A stretch of DNA of 64,000 nucleotides, from positions 4,030,001 to 4,094,000 of the forward strand of contig NC_016476.1 in the NCBI RefSeq assembly GCF_000226095.1, written 5' to 3'. This document shows positions 10,690-23,722 of the stretch, one piece after another. Every line of letters starts with the position of its first letter. Within the stretch, counting starts at the first letter, position 1. Position numbers and translations under genes: made by a program. Below the pieces are notes generated by a model. The model was not told the DNA's origin and did no database searches. It saw only the letters and a list, made by a program, of their open reading frames with translations. Source of the stretch: Thermothelomyces thermophilus ATCC 42464. Its lineage: Eukaryota; Ascomycota; Sordariomycetes; Sordariales; Chaetomiaceae.

Positions 10690-11669
10690 ATGCCTCAAGC
10701 AGGAAATCTGACGCACGCAGCCTCATCTTGTTTTGCCCCGTTTCGCCGCTTGGCCCATGGCATCGCCGACTACGCGACTCGGGCGCTGACTGCGGGCGCT
10801 TTCCCCATCCGCGGCATCTGGTACTTCCTCCGCCATCCTGAGTTCTACCCCCTCTTTGTCGGAAGATTGCTCCCGCTGTCGGTCATATCGTTCATTGTTT
10901 ATCTGCTGCTCTTTACCTTCACGTTCCTGCCCCAGTTTCTGTTCCTCCTCATCTTCCATGGTCGCGCTAGCGCCCTGATCAACACCACGGTGCTGGTGCT
11001 CGGAGAGGGCCTCGTAATCATCCAGGGCCTGTTTGAGGGCTTCTTCGTCGATGAGTGCCGGGTGGACATCTTTGACGTAAGTTGGCAGCTTCCCCCCCTC
11101 CCCCCCCTTTCAACTGCCGTCCGGGAACCCAGATGCTAAAAATGCAGCCATTCCAGGCCACTCTAATCAACTATGGCTTTACCGACTTGATCGCGCCACA
11201 ACGTGTCCTCTTCCTCGAGGCCCCGAACGCCGTACGCATGCTCGGAAAGCCGACCTCCCGCGCCGAATATCAGCCGTGGAGCATAAAACAGATCATCGAG
11301 CTCATTGTCTTCCTCCCGCTCAACCTCGTTCCCTACGTCGGTACGATTGCGTTCATCATGATCACCGGCTCCCGCCTCGGCAAGCTTTCACATCACCGAT
11401 GGTTCAAACTCAAGGGACTTGACAAGAGGGCAAAGAAGAGCGAGCTACGGTTGAGGCGGTGGGAATATCTCTGGTTTGGGACCGTCGCCATGATCCTGGA
11501 GCTCGTACCGATCCTGAGCTTCTTTTTCCTGCTGACTAGCACAGCTGGGGCGGCCATGTGGGCGGCGAAGATGGAAGAGAGGGCGAGGACGCGGGTCGGC
11601 CAGCCCATCACGGACGAGGATCGTTCCCAGGATGTGGACGGGCCTATATATCATGATGACCTGGTTTGA
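10690..11669 (+). CDS. EI24/RRT8-like multi-pass membrane protein
   Basis: Two exons. Exon 1 is 10690-11076 (129 codons, ending ..VDIFD), with donor GTAAGT. Exon 2 starts at 11148 or 11157 (two in-frame AGs nine bases apart) and ends at 11669, giving about 302 or 299 residues. The layout is that of the fungal RRT8/lipid-droplet-spore-wall (EI24 domain) family: a cytosolic N terminus with RRLAHGIADYATRAL, a long hydrophobic hairpin around GRLLPLSVISFIVYLLL, a second around LIVFLPLNLVPYVGTIAF, and a third around GTVAMILELVPILSFFFLL. The tail is charged. Yeast relatives act at lipid droplets and in spore-wall assembly; that role here is inference. Confidence 0.75.
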
Positions 11670-12860
11670 ACCGATGACACAGAGGCGCACCAGTCCGATA
11701 ATTTATTAGCGATGCGTCTCAATTGATACCCCTTGATTCTGAGTTTTGGCGTCGAGTTTTGAGCGCTTTCCACCGCCAGCTTGTCACGGTTGTTACCAAT
11801 GGATCAGCGAAGTGTTTGCGAATTGGTGGTTGTGTATCTGACAGCCGGCATTAATGATTCGCACGGTAGTGGGAAGGCACTTCTGCCCTTTTCAGTGCCT
11901 CTTAGATACCCACTTGAACATGTCCATTCGGGTAGTAGCCCCATTTTGGGATAGGTAATTACGTGGTTTGGGCGGATGAGTTGAGGCCGGCAGTTAAGAT
12001 TGACCAGTTGCTCAGCTTAAACCAATCGAAATGCTGCAGTTTCTTAGTTTGGCACCTCTTTTGCTCCAAAGCAGCCTGCAACCCAGCACAAGCCGGGCAT
12101 TTAGTTTGGGGGGAAGCGGCAGAAGGTCTGCGCCAACGTACGGTAATAGTGCAAACTGGTCAGGAAGCTGGTCTTGAGTGGCGCAATAGTTCTGTCATAT
12201 TCGGGCAATGCAAGTCAGGCAAGAACATTGTTCGCATCTGAAGACCAGCTGCGGAGGGTTCCTTCCATGTCCTCTTTCACTCCCACTATGACGGTTTCTA
12301 CCGCGCCGAATCACAGCCGCTTTTGTCTGAACATGGCGGATAGTCACGGCTAGAGCTCGCTGAAGCACACACGAACGTTGAAGAAAGATGGTAATTGGAG
12401 TCTTAGCACTCTTCTCCATGGACTAAAGTCCTTTGCTTCACATGTACTTGCGGCTGGGAAACTGCTGAGAAAATGGCTCTCTTCCGAGTGTTTTCTGTCC
12501 TACAGGCTATTCCTTCCTCACGACCAAGCTGTATGTCACCTAAAAGAAGAAACTGAACCCTAGAACGCTGTCTTGACGCCGAATCGAGCCTTGTTCAGCC
12601 GAGTGTTGGATGGACAGGTGTGACTCATCGTGTTCCTTCGTCTCATCCTTTTCTGGTAGGCACGCTCAGATAACCTGCCCGGGAACGAGCTGGGCCCCGT
12701 TCTTCCTGTTTACGTTGTACTCTAATGCGTTTTTGTCGGATCTTTCCTAGCTTGAGGCTGTTTCTACACTGCGTTATCCGACTCACTGATCCCTGGGTTC
12801 TGACCGCAAACTCATTTAATCATTTGGGTGCGGTTTTCCCCTCCTCCTCCTCCTCCTCCT

Positions 12861-12903
<43 letters not shown>

Positions 12904-13140
12904 TTGGTGTTGGTCGGCTCAGCAGTTCACCAAGGTGCGTCTAAACAGGTCAGTTTTATACACTTCTTTCCGGCCAAATCTAGCTAGCCTCAGCCACAGT
13001 AATTAGTCCCTTATATGTTTCTTTTCTCCGCCGTATTTCCTGGCAACGTAACTAACTTGGAGAGTAGCTACAATGCTCTCGAATTATCGCGTTCTACAAG
13101 CGCTGTTGAGAAATTCGCTAATTATAGCCGTTCTAGAGAC
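11670..13140. other. long intergenic region; no gene recognised
   Basis: No frame with coding character on either strand. It carries the microsatellite/poly-T tract listed separately. Stretches around 12240-12420 are open on both strands but match nothing known to me. Confidence 0.4.
12840..12900. repeat. CTC microsatellite followed by a 38-base T run
   Basis: About seven CTC units (12840-12860) run into an uninterrupted T tract (12863-12900). The length may be unreliable because homopolymers of this size are poorly sequenced. It could be the tail of an old retrotransposed sequence on the minus strand, but no body was recognised. Confidence 0.9.
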
Positions 13141-13149
13141 CTAAAGCTA

Positions 13150-16080
13150 CACGATAACGGCTAGTACAGCTGGTGAGGAGACAACTTCAGCTACCATCCA
13201 GTACTGCTCGTTTCCAGGTGTTGGTTATGCCACAACCATCACCCGCCGCTCCACTTATTCGACTATTTCAGTCGAGCAGACTACGGCTCTCCTGACACCA
13301 TCATCACTCACTTCCGAAGTCTTTAAGGTTACAATTATACCTATATTATCCAATCTCTCGATCATCTCTACGGTCAGCGCTCTCTTGGCTTCTTTGTTCC
13401 GCAGCTCTTTCGTCATCTACTTCCTCAGGGATGGTTTACTGGCGGACCCAGAGTAGCGCCAACATATCTCAGTTACGTATAGTCACAGTCACCAAGTTCA
13501 CCGCCTGCTCAGCAAGTAATATCGGTGTGTTGACCAAAACTGTTACGATACCAACACGTAACGAGACGGCGATCATGTAAGCAGTGACCGTGACGCTGTT
13601 AGGAGGAAACGACAACGTCGATTCCATTGCCCTTCTCGACCATATCATCGTTGAGACGGAGGTGACAATCGCAGTTTCTGCCAAATTTATCAACTCAGAT
13701 CCCCAGTCATAATTCCCAGCCTGTCCTCAGCCTATCTCTTCCTTATGCCATCACGTACACTCTCTCTCCTGATGCAATCTTTCCGACTCCTTTCACTCGG
13801 ACCATCACCATCACCCCAACCCCTCCTGCGACAGATGGCGCAGCCGCGGAAGAGCCAGATGCTCCTGTTACCACCCAAGCAACGACGGCTACTCCTCAGG
13901 AGATGGACAACGGCAACCATGAAGTATCCTCATGGTCTGAAAATGCAGAGCCAAATCCCGTCACGGTTACAGCCACCAACCCGGGAATTTTGCAGGGTTC
14001 TGCAGCCCTCGCCCCCTTCTCATCTCTGGGCAATGTGCAAATTGACACCGCGATTGTCACTACTTCAGAGACATCTGGAGCTCTTGTCGTTGTGTCTCAG
14101 TCTTGCGGTTCGATTGTGGCCAACTCTCTACCCATCACGATCACACGAACTTCGGTCACGCCAGCTGCAACTGATTCGTCTGCAACGGTATCAGAGACCA
14201 GCGACTTCAATCCCTTTACGGTTAGATTCTCTGAGAACAGCGTATATGGCTCGACTCCGTCGTTTTTCACGAGCGCCGACTCGTCAGTGGCAATTACCAT
14301 CCCGCAGACTGTAACCTCCACGCCAACTCCATTATACCCAGTTCCCTCAAGGCCTACCTTCTCAGAGAGCCCCATTGTCTCCGTTACTTCTGTCACCTAC
14401 ACGGTGCCCCCCGTCTCAGGAGTCAAAACCTCTTCCTCCACGGTCACATTCTTCAACCGCCAACAACCAACAGTAAGGAATATGGAAACGGTCCAAATAC
14501 TTCCTCCTCAGAGACTTCGACACCCGTAACTGTCACCATCAGTTCGTCCGAGGATTCCGCTCCAGCACTATTGATAAGGTCACAGCATCCGTCAGCAGCA
14601 TAGGGCCCGCTTTTGCAACATCAGAGGACTCGGGATATGATGGTGTGATGAGCAGTCCAACCTTGGGCAGCAGCGCACACACTCCACGATTAACGACACC
14701 ACGGCCGACCTCGCCAGTTGTGGTAACAGCGTCAGAGAACATTGGCGAAACAACCTTTGCGGCGAGTCCGCCGCTCAGCGCAACTGCCACAACGGGCATC
14801 CCAACAGTAAGCGGGACCACGATTGACAGAACCGTTCTCAGTAATACATACAATGGCATCTAACACACCAGTACCGCTCACTTTCAGCAGCAGTGAAAGC
14901 GGCGTGCCAGCCAACTCGGGCGGGTACCAGTATAACACGACTGGTGGGATGCTGGCTACCTCATTTCCTATCCAACCCACGGCTGTACCCCTTACTGCCG
15001 GAGCGTCGTCGTCAAAATCACCAATCACCTTCAGGTGGCGTGTCCATAGTGACCATCAGCCAAAAGATTTCCTTCGGATATGGTTCTTCGACAATCGTTG
15101 GGCTCACTACGAAGCTGACGGTTGGAGCCAGCCCTACAATCTCAACCTATTTTCCGCTTCCGTCAGCGTCCTTCCCGCCGTGTGTGTCTAGCACTTTGAT
15201 CACTCCATCACTTGAGGGATCGGGCGTCGTAGACAACACTTCGTTGCAGTCTTCACAACCACCAGAGCACATCACGACTTGCCATGTCCCACCTCTGTTT
15301 TGTCATTGAACACCCGCTCGACTGTGCCCACCCATGCTATTACCTACAACTCAGTTTCCCGGCCATCCACTACCTTTGGCTATGTCTTTTCCCAGATGGA
15401 CAGCGGCCATGGATATCCAGCACCTGGCTACGGCAACCCAGAGCAAATCAGGACTGTTCCTTTGTCAACAGAGTCATTCTCCCCCAATTCCACGGATTTG
15501 CCGGTCTCCCAATCTGTTCCGCGCTCTTCTGCGCTGGTCGGCCACGGACACAACATCTCTCACTAGTGAGGATGGCAATCCGATCGTAAATTCAACGTCT
15601 GATTCCATTGCGCTACCTCCGAATACGACGCTCGCAACAACAGCCTCATTTGCCACACCTGTATCGATGATCGCAAGTTTGCACCGCCGTTGAATCAAAC
15701 CTGTGCGTACGCTTTTCAATCTTCTGATCTCGTTTCAACTACGAGATTCCCATCAACCTCTGCTTGGAATCTCCTTCATTCTTCAAGTGCCACTCCACCC
15801 AGAGTATCAGGCAATCTCACAACATTCATCTAATCAAATATTACCAAAGAGCTTCCGGACTTAGTTAGCCCACCGACAAGCAACATCACGGTCACGTTTC
15901 CTGCCAGCTCACTTACCATCACCATTGTGCTGACTAGCGCAGTCCACTCGAATTTCAGTCGCCCCAGCCCACCCACTGTTACCAACGACAGCACAACCGC
16001 CATCCCCCCCATCAACGGGGCTTACACATCGGCAAACACGTTATAATTTGTGATAGTAAATGTCACCAATGCAGAAACAG
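13150..16080 (+). pseudogene. decayed Ser/Thr-rich cell-surface protein gene
   Basis: The plus strand reads as a long Ser/Thr/Val-rich protein, but only in pieces across changing frames with internal stops. Pieces include TTITRRSTYSTISVEQTT near 13230; ITYTLSPDAIFPTPFTRTIT and onward from 13745; an open stretch to about 14520 with VTVTATNPG, SLPITITRTSVTPAATD and SVTSVTYTVPPVSG; another over 14580-14860; and NITVTFPASSLTITIVL near 15890. The TVT/TIT-dense composition is typical of fungal adhesin or GPI-anchored wall proteins. No signal peptide, folded domain or GPI signal could be placed, so the function is unknown. At least four frame changes make a working gene unlikely. Confidence 0.65.
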
Positions 16081-16875
16081 CCTAAAGCTGTGTACCTTCC
16101 ACAGTCGATGTCATAAGACTTTCAACTCTTCTGATCCCGTTGTCTTCCAAGGCAGTCAGCAACGGCAGTCTTTTGATCCCGCTTGCCCTACAGCAGCGGG
16201 CCCCTTTAATTACATCGGCGCCCATTATTACAACATAAGTGCAAGATATCGACTTGGTGGGCAATCTTCCGGTCCGAAACTGCGGTGTGGCTGCATACCA
16301 TGCCCTGGTGTTGAACACCGCAAAGGTACCCAGTCCTCGAGGCCGCTTTTCGAAGAGATAGACTGGAGGACCTCCGCGAACAATGCATCAATAACTATCT
16401 GAGCTTGCCCACAAGATGCACAAGACGTCATGCGTGGGTGAAGTCACCAATCTGGGAGCAAACGGCTAGGTTTCTTTTCCTCAAACCACCATGGTTGTGG
16501 TAGGTTGTCGCATATCATTTGCTTTGTTGTTACGGCCGGAGGGCCGTATATTTACTTTTCCCAAATCTCCAACTTACTGAACAAAAAGGAGGATATGGGG
16601 ATGTGTTGTAGACCGAATAGTGCGCACATAGCGGTATCGGACGTGGTTATGAAGCTAAGGGAGTCTGACGAGAAGGATGGCACAAAAGAGGCAATTATTA
16701 GAAGCAACAGAAAAAATAATCAAGACCTATCAATGTTGTGTTAATCTGTTCATACACAAAGCAGTACAATCGTCGTAAGTCTCATGCAATGAGCCCAAGG
16801 AGTGAAGTGATGAAACCACAAACTGAAAACAACGAGGAAGCATAAGAACGCCGAGACCAAAAGATGTTTATGATC
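16081..16875. other. intergenic; no gene recognised
   Basis: Follows the decayed surface-protein gene and holds the 3' flank of the minus-strand GH16 gene. No supported frame. Confidence 0.45.
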
Positions 16876-17864
16876 CTACTTCGAGTATATAGCGATATAC
16901 TTGACCTCCATCATGTTGTCCATGCCATCGGCTGTCTGGTCGTTGGGCTTTCCAGGCCTATGATTACAATGATTAGTTATCTCCCTCTGATTCAAGTGAT
17001 TTAATTAGACAAATGGCCACTCACCAGTCACCACCGACAGCGATGTTCAGAATGAAATACATCGGCGAGTGCGCAATGGCCTTCCAGGTGTCCTCGTCCT
17101 GAACATCGGAGCCCTTGATGCTGTTATACTTGTTGTCGTCCAGGAACCAGGAGATGGTCTGGTCCGCCCAGTTCTTGTTTGTCCGATCGATCTCGATGGC
17201 CCAGGTATGCCAGCCGTTGCCGTCCAGGGGCACGCTCTTGGTGAGCCCGCCGCAGGAGTCGCCGGTGCCGCAGTGCGGGGTGCCGTGGCCGGTGGGCTCG
17301 CCGTTCTTGCGCTCCATGATGTCGAGCTCGCCGCACTCGGGCCACGGCGTCCCCTCGCGGGAGGACTGGCCGAGCATCCAGAAGGCGGGCCAGATGCCCT
17401 GCTGCTTGTCCTGGGGGGAGTCGCCGAAGCGGAGCTCGGACTGGTACCGCGTCGTCTTGCCGTCCTCGGGCGTGAACGACTGCTTGGACCCGAGGCGGGC
17501 CGACGTCCACTGGCCCGTCTCGGACTTGAGCGGGATGATGAGCAGGGTGCCGTTGCCGGAGAGGTGAGCGTTGTCCGGCGAGGTGGTGTACTCCTGAACC
17601 TCGTTGTTGACGTGGATGCTGTGGAGATATGCGGGTTAGTAGTAATCCGGAGTTGAACCGGGAGTCCCTATGGACGGTTTGGGATTCCGAGAGTTTTGGT
17701 GGGACAGAAGATTCGACGGAAGGGCCTTACTTGGTTATGACCTCCCACGTGGATTGGTCTACCGACTTGCCGGCTTCGCCATCAAAGGTGATGGTCGAGA
17801 CAATGTTCCAGCCGGCAAGGGCGGGAATGCTGACCGCTCTGGCGAGTGTACTGAGAGTCACCAT
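16876..17864 (-). CDS. GH16 endo-1,3(4)-beta-glucanase-like secreted enzyme
   Basis: Three exons: 17864-17731, 17618-17025 and 16957-16876. Introns are 112 bp (GTAAGG..CACAG with ACTAAC) and 67 bp (GTGAGT..ATAG). Joined they give 269 residues. The N terminus (MVTLSTLARAVSIPALAG) is hydrophobic enough for a short signal peptide. The GH16 signature GELDIMERKNGEP carries the E-x-D-x-x-E catalytic triad (nucleophile Glu, helper Asp, acid/base Glu). Flanking family blocks are GIWPAFWMLG, GWHTWAIEID and PMYFILNIAVGGDWPGKP. Family members cut mixed or 1,3-beta-glucans in the wall or plant material. The catalytic residues are intact and the gene looks functional. Confidence 0.92.
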
Positions 17865-20596
17865 GATGCTAATGTCGGTGTATATCCAAGAAGAGGAGAG
17901 AGTTGTGGTTGTGAGCCCGAGAGCGACGATGTTGTGAGAATAAGGGGGAAAAGGAGAGAACTGTAGCTGAGAGACTCAAGCTCTAAGGTAAATGCGATGG
18001 GATTGTAATGGGATGAACACTGTATTGGGATTCGGACGATCGACTAGCAGACAGAGACTGATTATATACTTCTGTGAGTTGCGGCCATCCGCAACCGATC
18101 TCCGAGCTGGGGGAGGAGGTTGCGGGTGAAGCATGGGTCACCACCTCAAGTCGACCGAGCGTGTCTCATCGAGAATGAAACGACAAAGCATGGCTGTTTC
18201 CTACCGTGATGGGTTATCTTTGTGGGCTCGGTCGTCCGTCCCTGGACATGCCCGGTTCTCGGGTTGCGAGCCGGTAGGCCGGGCTTATAGAAGACCAATT
18301 TTAGGGAGAACCCTATTCCCAGGAACAACATCCCGAGGCATGTCCAAGATCAAGGGTATATTGTAGCACAGATTTCTGTTGTCCAGCACTTTGCACATCC
18401 ATCGGGTCTGGCCGTCTGACTCCTGGTTACCGTACTTTCCAGCTTGTCACGATTCCATTCACAACTATTTGTGCCCATCAGAAGACTTGAATTTTGAACC
18501 TGGCCGCGAGGTCTTTGAAACGTGGCGACCGACCAATCAGGCGTTGATTTTACAAACTTGCGGTGCCATTTGGGCGGCGCAGCTGCACACCCACAACCTC
18601 GACAACTGCGCCCGCCGAGCGCAAACGTCCGTGCAAGCAGTATTCTTTGTCGCTCCCCCACAAAAACGTCTGGCTACACTGAGAGGGGCCTCTTCCCGGT
18701 TTAGCCCGACACGCGCAGTCAATCGCATGTGTAATCGGGATTGGGGCCCTCGGCCAGGATTAGATGGTCGAAGAAGAGGCCCGAGAGTTTCAGCCGGGGC
18801 CGATGGGGTGGCCGGCCGTGCAAAAACACTTCGACCCGAGAGAAAGCGAGACGAGAAGGAAACAGCGGAAAGTCACAGCTCTGGCTTCCCTGAAACCAGA
18901 CCACTCCCGGGGCAATAGGTATTAGAATTGGGAAGTTGTGAGTTTAGCTTTAGGTAAGCCACCTATTTTAGGGAGCATGGGGTATTAGCGAGAGCGCTTA
19001 ATTAATACGATAGTTTAACTTTGTACACAAATACTGTACATACAATGTACGGATTACATTATAACAGAGACAGCTCGGGCTGAGTACCGACATGTGGGGA
19101 TGAAATATAGGATCTTAGCCAAGCAGTTTACTGCTGTTGACGCTGATTCAGCGCTGCGAATTGACGGAATAAGTTCATGGCTTATACTGTACTACCTAAT
19201 CAGGCCCTGTCAAATTCTGTCTCTCTCTCGAGTGGTTAGGTACCTACTGTGTCTGCACGGAACACTCCGTTCATCGTCAACCTCACTCTATTCCCGGACA
19301 GATGCCATGTGCCTCTTGGCACCACTCGAAATGGTTTACACGCGCTCGCGGCGTGTAATGTAATCATGTACTTATTCGGTACATAATCTCGATCGCCGAC
19401 GAAATCATGAAGCGATCGATCGATCGATCCATTCCTTTCTGCGGGCTCCTCCTTTTTTTTTCTAAAGAGAACAGTGTATGGCCAAAGAGGTAGAGACGGG
19501 AGTGGGCTGATGGTAACTCGCATTGCTTTCTTTACTGTTTTCCGCCTTCCGATCATTCAGCTTATTCCCCTTCTTCGCACTATTCGTCTATTCCCTTGGT
19601 TTTAAATCATTAGACCTTCTTGTATTTTTTCCCCCATGTTGTTTTTCCCATTCGGTTTTCTCTTTCCTTTTTTGCACCTGACCTGGTACACCGACTCTGA
19701 TGACTCAAGTTGGTGCAGGGATCCAGCCCAGGTGCCCAGACATGCACTAATTAATTGACCGAGGGCTCGGGACTCGGGAATAACTGCTTGATGGTGTTTC
19801 CGCCTCCGGATTCTGCATCCGTCGGCTTGCCGCCCCGGATCATTCCTACTTGCCGCTTTGTCAGCGTCACATAGCGTAGCGGGGAATCGCATAGGGCGCT
19901 GGAAATGACATGCTCCCCGCCAAAAGGCGCAGAAGCCAAGGGCGACCGAGCGCATGGGCGCACTGCGATTGCCGGAAGAAGAGCGGATAAGGCTTACACA
20001 CGACTCGCCAAGCACCCGGGCCGGCACGGCTAACGTTCGCGAGTGGGTCTGGACACTCCGATTCACGGCATTCATAGTCAGGGCCGGGTCCACCATGGCA
20101 GTCACCCCCCCTTGAATATTTTTTTTTCTTTTGGGCGTATTCCCGGGTTGGCGAACCGGTTTGTTTCTATCACAGAACTCTGCTATGAGATAAGTCTCGT
20201 GCAGGTTGTTGAGTTACGAGTCAGTTCTCGGGCTAACATACGAAGGCCGGAAACGCCGAACGCGAGCTCCTCACGTTCCTCTACGAAGGTCGTGGAGTGA
20301 TGGTGCATCACCATTTACGGGGAATTACAGATTTTTCTTCCGGAACGTTCGTTTGCAAGGCCCTTACTCATCGAAATCATTATCCACGCCTACGCTTTTT
20401 ACCTATAACTCGGATCCGTAACTGGCGTTTTTTTCGAGGTCAATTTAATGCAAGCAAGTTGGGCAAGAAGACCTCTTGAATATTCAGAAGCGGGTTAAGC
20501 CTCAGTCCGCCGCAGCATTGCGGCGCGCCTATGAATCGCTGGATCCCAGGAAATAGCGTCTAATTAAGAAGCACAGAAAGGAGAAACCCAATCAGC
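17865..20596. other. long intergenic region; no gene recognised
   Basis: About 2.7 kb between divergent GH16 (minus) and MFS (plus) genes. A 179-codon frame at 18379-18918 overlaps open frames on the other strand and resembles no family. A short GATC-unit repeat lies at about 19413-19430. I see no gene here, though a small lineage-specific one cannot be excluded. Confidence 0.4.
18062..18068 (-). promoter_or_regulatory. TATA-like box upstream of the GH16 gene
   Basis: Reading on the minus strand gives AGTATATAAT about 200 bp before the start codon at 17864. Plausible core promoter element; spacing is on the long side. Confidence 0.3.
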
Positions 20597-22282
20597 ATGG
20601 GCCAAATTGAGGCACCATTGCCGGGAGATGTGGCGCGGGGACTGCCACGCCCGGACGCAGAGGACACGGAGACGACATTAGAGTCGGCGGGGATGGACCT
20701 CGAGAAAGGGATCGGGGAAGATGCGAGACCGACGTCGACTGACAATAGCGATCCGGATGCGAGAACAGAGGAAGGCCAACCGCCGGCATCACGGCAACGG
20801 ACGGCCGAAGATGATGACGGGGGACCGGGGAGCGGCGGCGACGGCGGTGGCGTGACCTCCGGAGTTCTGTCCCGCGTCCTCACCAAGGCCAGCACCAAAT
20901 CCAGCTGGAACCCCGGCCCGCCACCGGACGGCGGGCTGCAGGCCTGGATGGCGGTGGCGTGCACCCACCTGGTGGTCATGAACACCTGGGGCGTCATCAA
21001 CTCGTTCGGCCTCTTCCAGACATACTACACGACCGCGCTGGGCCGGCCGCCCTCGGACATCTCGTGGATCGGCTCGCTGCAGATCTTCCTCCTCTTCTTC
21101 GTCGGCGCCCTGACCGGCCGCCTCACCGACGCCGGCTACTTCCGCCACGTCTTCGTCCTAGGCGTCTCCTTCCAGCTCGTCGGCATCTTCACCGCCTCGG
21201 CCGCCTCCAGCTACTGGCAGGTCCTCCTCGCCCAGGGCATCTGCATGGGCCTGGGGAACGGCTGCCTCTTCTGCCCCTGCGTCTCCACCCTGTCGACCTA
21301 CTTCAACAAGAAGCGGGCGCTCGCCATCGCCCTCGGCGCCTGCGGCAGCGCCACCGGCGGCCTCGTCTTCCCCGGCATGGTCCGGCAGCTGCTGCCCACC
21401 CAGGGCTTCCCCGCGGCCATGCGCGCCATCGGCTACGTCCAGCTGGCCACCTTCGCCGTCGCCTTGGTCGGGCTGAAGCAGAGGATCCCGCCGAGGAAGA
21501 GCGGGCCGCTGGTGGAATGGAAGGCCTTTTGCGAGGGAGAGTATACGCTCTACGCGGCAGGGAGTTTCTCTGTAAGTTATTTTTTTTTTTTTTTTTTGCT
21601 TCCTCTCGTACTTTTTTCCTCCATGACGGTTGTTGCTGCTGCCTGCCAGGTGGCATGCCCTTGACGTGTGATGAAATGACTGACTCGTACCTTTCCGCGA
21701 TGACCGAAAGTTCTTCCTGGGACTGTACTTTGCCTTCTACTACATCGCCTCGTTCAGCAGGGATATCATCGGCCTGGACTACACCAGCAGCCTCAACGTG
21801 CTGTTGCTCATGAACGGCATCGGCATCCCCGGCCGCGTGATCCCGAACCACATTGGAGACCGGGTCGGGACCATCAATGTTCTCGTCCCACGGCGGGCCT
21901 GGCCAGCGTCTGCGTCTTCTGCTGGATGGCCGTCAGGTCCACCGCCGGCCTGTACGTGTGGTGCGCCTTTTACGGCATCGTGGCGGGAGGCATCCAGAGC
22001 CTGTTCCCCGCCGGCCTGAGCAGTCTCACCACCGACGTGCGCAAGGCCGGCGTCAGGATGGGCATGATCTTCACCATTGTCAGCTTTGCGACCCTAGCCG
22101 GACCACCGATCGCCGGCGCCATCATCACCGCGTCCGGCGGCAAGTATTACGGCGCCCAGGCCTTTGCGGGGTCGACCCTGATGCTGTCAATGGCTCTGAT
22201 GGCTGCGGCTAGGACCGTCAAGGTGAGGCGATTGATGCGGGCGGGGCATGGATCCGGCTCGGCGTGGAAGATGAAAGTATGA
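20597..22282 (+). pseudogene. MCT-like major facilitator transporter with one-base frameshift
   Basis: Exon 1 (20597-21571, 325 codons) has a hydrophilic N-terminal tail of about 105 residues. It then has the monocarboxylate-transporter-like start DGGLQAWMAVACTHLVVMNT and segments typical of the family (GICMGLGNGCLFCPCVSTLSTYF). The intron 21572-21710 starts GTAAGT and contains a T-run. Exon 2 opens with FFLGLYFAFYYIASFSRDI. At about 21888 the frame breaks: NVLVP must move to another frame to continue AGLASVCVFCWMAVRSTAGLYVW and FPAGLSSLTTDVRKAGVRMG, ending at 22282. Restoring one C in the CCC at about 21885-21887 would fix it, so this is either a fresh null allele or a sequencing error. MCT-like MFS proteins move carboxylates or other small solutes; the substrate is unknown. 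Confidence 0.8.
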
Positions 22283-23722
22283 CATGTGGTGAGGCTTGAG
22301 AGGTTATAATTAACTAGTGGAAGCTAGAGTTCGGGGCGCTTTGAAGGGGCGGTTAGAGGACCGTCGATGAAAACAGAGATGCATCGAAATCATTAAACAG
22401 TCAGTAATTACAGCTGTAGTGATCCGGATAGAGATAATATTCGTGTCAGTAGTGCGCACTTATTAAAAGCAGAAGACAGGGGAGCAATAGGGGAGCATAT
22501 AAACATAAAAAATAAGAATAAGAATAAGAATAAGAATAAGAATAGGACAAGCAGTCACGATCGAGAAACTGCAAAAAGGCAATAGATCGTTCTTTTATTT
22601 CCCATATCTAGCAGTCATCTCGTTTGTAATTCACATGAAGCAGAAAATACTTCGCGAGACACCTGTTGAAGGGCATGTCAGCCAAGTTCAAGTCGACGGG
22701 AAGAACAACTAATACGGTACCTGGCCCAACCCGGAGCGATGAAGCTGTTCCTTCCTTTCTTGTACAACCTTTCTTGTGCATCACTGCATCTCGCACGATT
22801 TTGCCCTTCCATTGTCCGCGGGTGTATTTCTGGTGTAAATTTGCAACCTGACCAGTTCTCGTCAGTCCAATATGCCGCACGTAATTATTGACAGTGTCGA
22901 TACCAGATACCAGCAGACAGCCTCCTATCCCTTGCATGCGTCCCAGTGTCTCCGCCTAGATACCTCATTGGCTACAATCGGACCAACTACCGGCGCAGCT
23001 GCGCCGATGTATGCGGCGGATTGGCGCCCTGTGGTGACTTCGACCTTTTTTCCAAGACGTATGCCACACGCCACGATCCAGGCGGCTGTGAAACGTATAA
23101 TTAACAACACGGAGCTGGCAATGATACGGAAGCGGTAGGCAAGACAAGAGACCGATGGAGACTGAGGAAGACCTAGCCTCTCTGGCTCTCCTGGTGGCTC
23201 GCCAGATGCTGCACCGTGATAAAGCACCGAGGAAGACTTTGGGCGCCTGCGCTTGACAGAACAAGCCGACCACGGCAACGCGGACTAGCATCCGGTCGAG
23301 CTCCCCGCACACTACCTACGTACCCGAGATCGAACGGAGCATCCTTAATTATCCACATCTGCCGGTGAAACGCCACCATAATTGGCATGAGTGATGTTGT
23401 CCAACGGGTGTCCCCTCAGCGCTGCAGCATGGTCGCTTCAACTTGAACACCACAGATTGGGTACCTACCGAACCCGCACCTCAAGTGCCTCTTCCATCTT
23501 CCTCTCACTGCGTCAAAAGGGTACCACAATCCAGTTCGGCGCAGCGCCGGTACGACAGCATCTCCAAAACCAGCTATTTGCTACCCACAGCCCTCATCCG
23601 TCACAGTCAGTAATTACAACTCAGCCGCCGGTCCTCCCCGCTTCCCACCGGGTCTTTTATCTTCCCAGTTTGAGTCTTCCCATCTGAGTTCTCTCTGATT
23701 TGGATCGCTCCCAAGACCACAA
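22283..23722. other. intergenic; no gene recognised
   Basis: Spacer between the MFS gene and the HET pseudogene. It contains a small AATAAG repeat (listed). Other frames are short and overlapping. Confidence 0.45.
22511..22546. repeat. AATAAG hexanucleotide microsatellite
   Basis: About six uninterrupted tandem units in the 3' flank of the MFS gene. Confidence 0.85.

Noticed and set aside
18379-18918. 179-codon open frame on the plus strand
   Set aside because: Overlapping open frames on the other strand, no family motif, no intron or promoter context; GC-driven openness is likely.
20789-21851. Long minus-strand and alternative plus frames over the MFS exon
   Set aside because: Shadows of a GC-rich coding region; Arg/Pro/Gly-rich with no domain.
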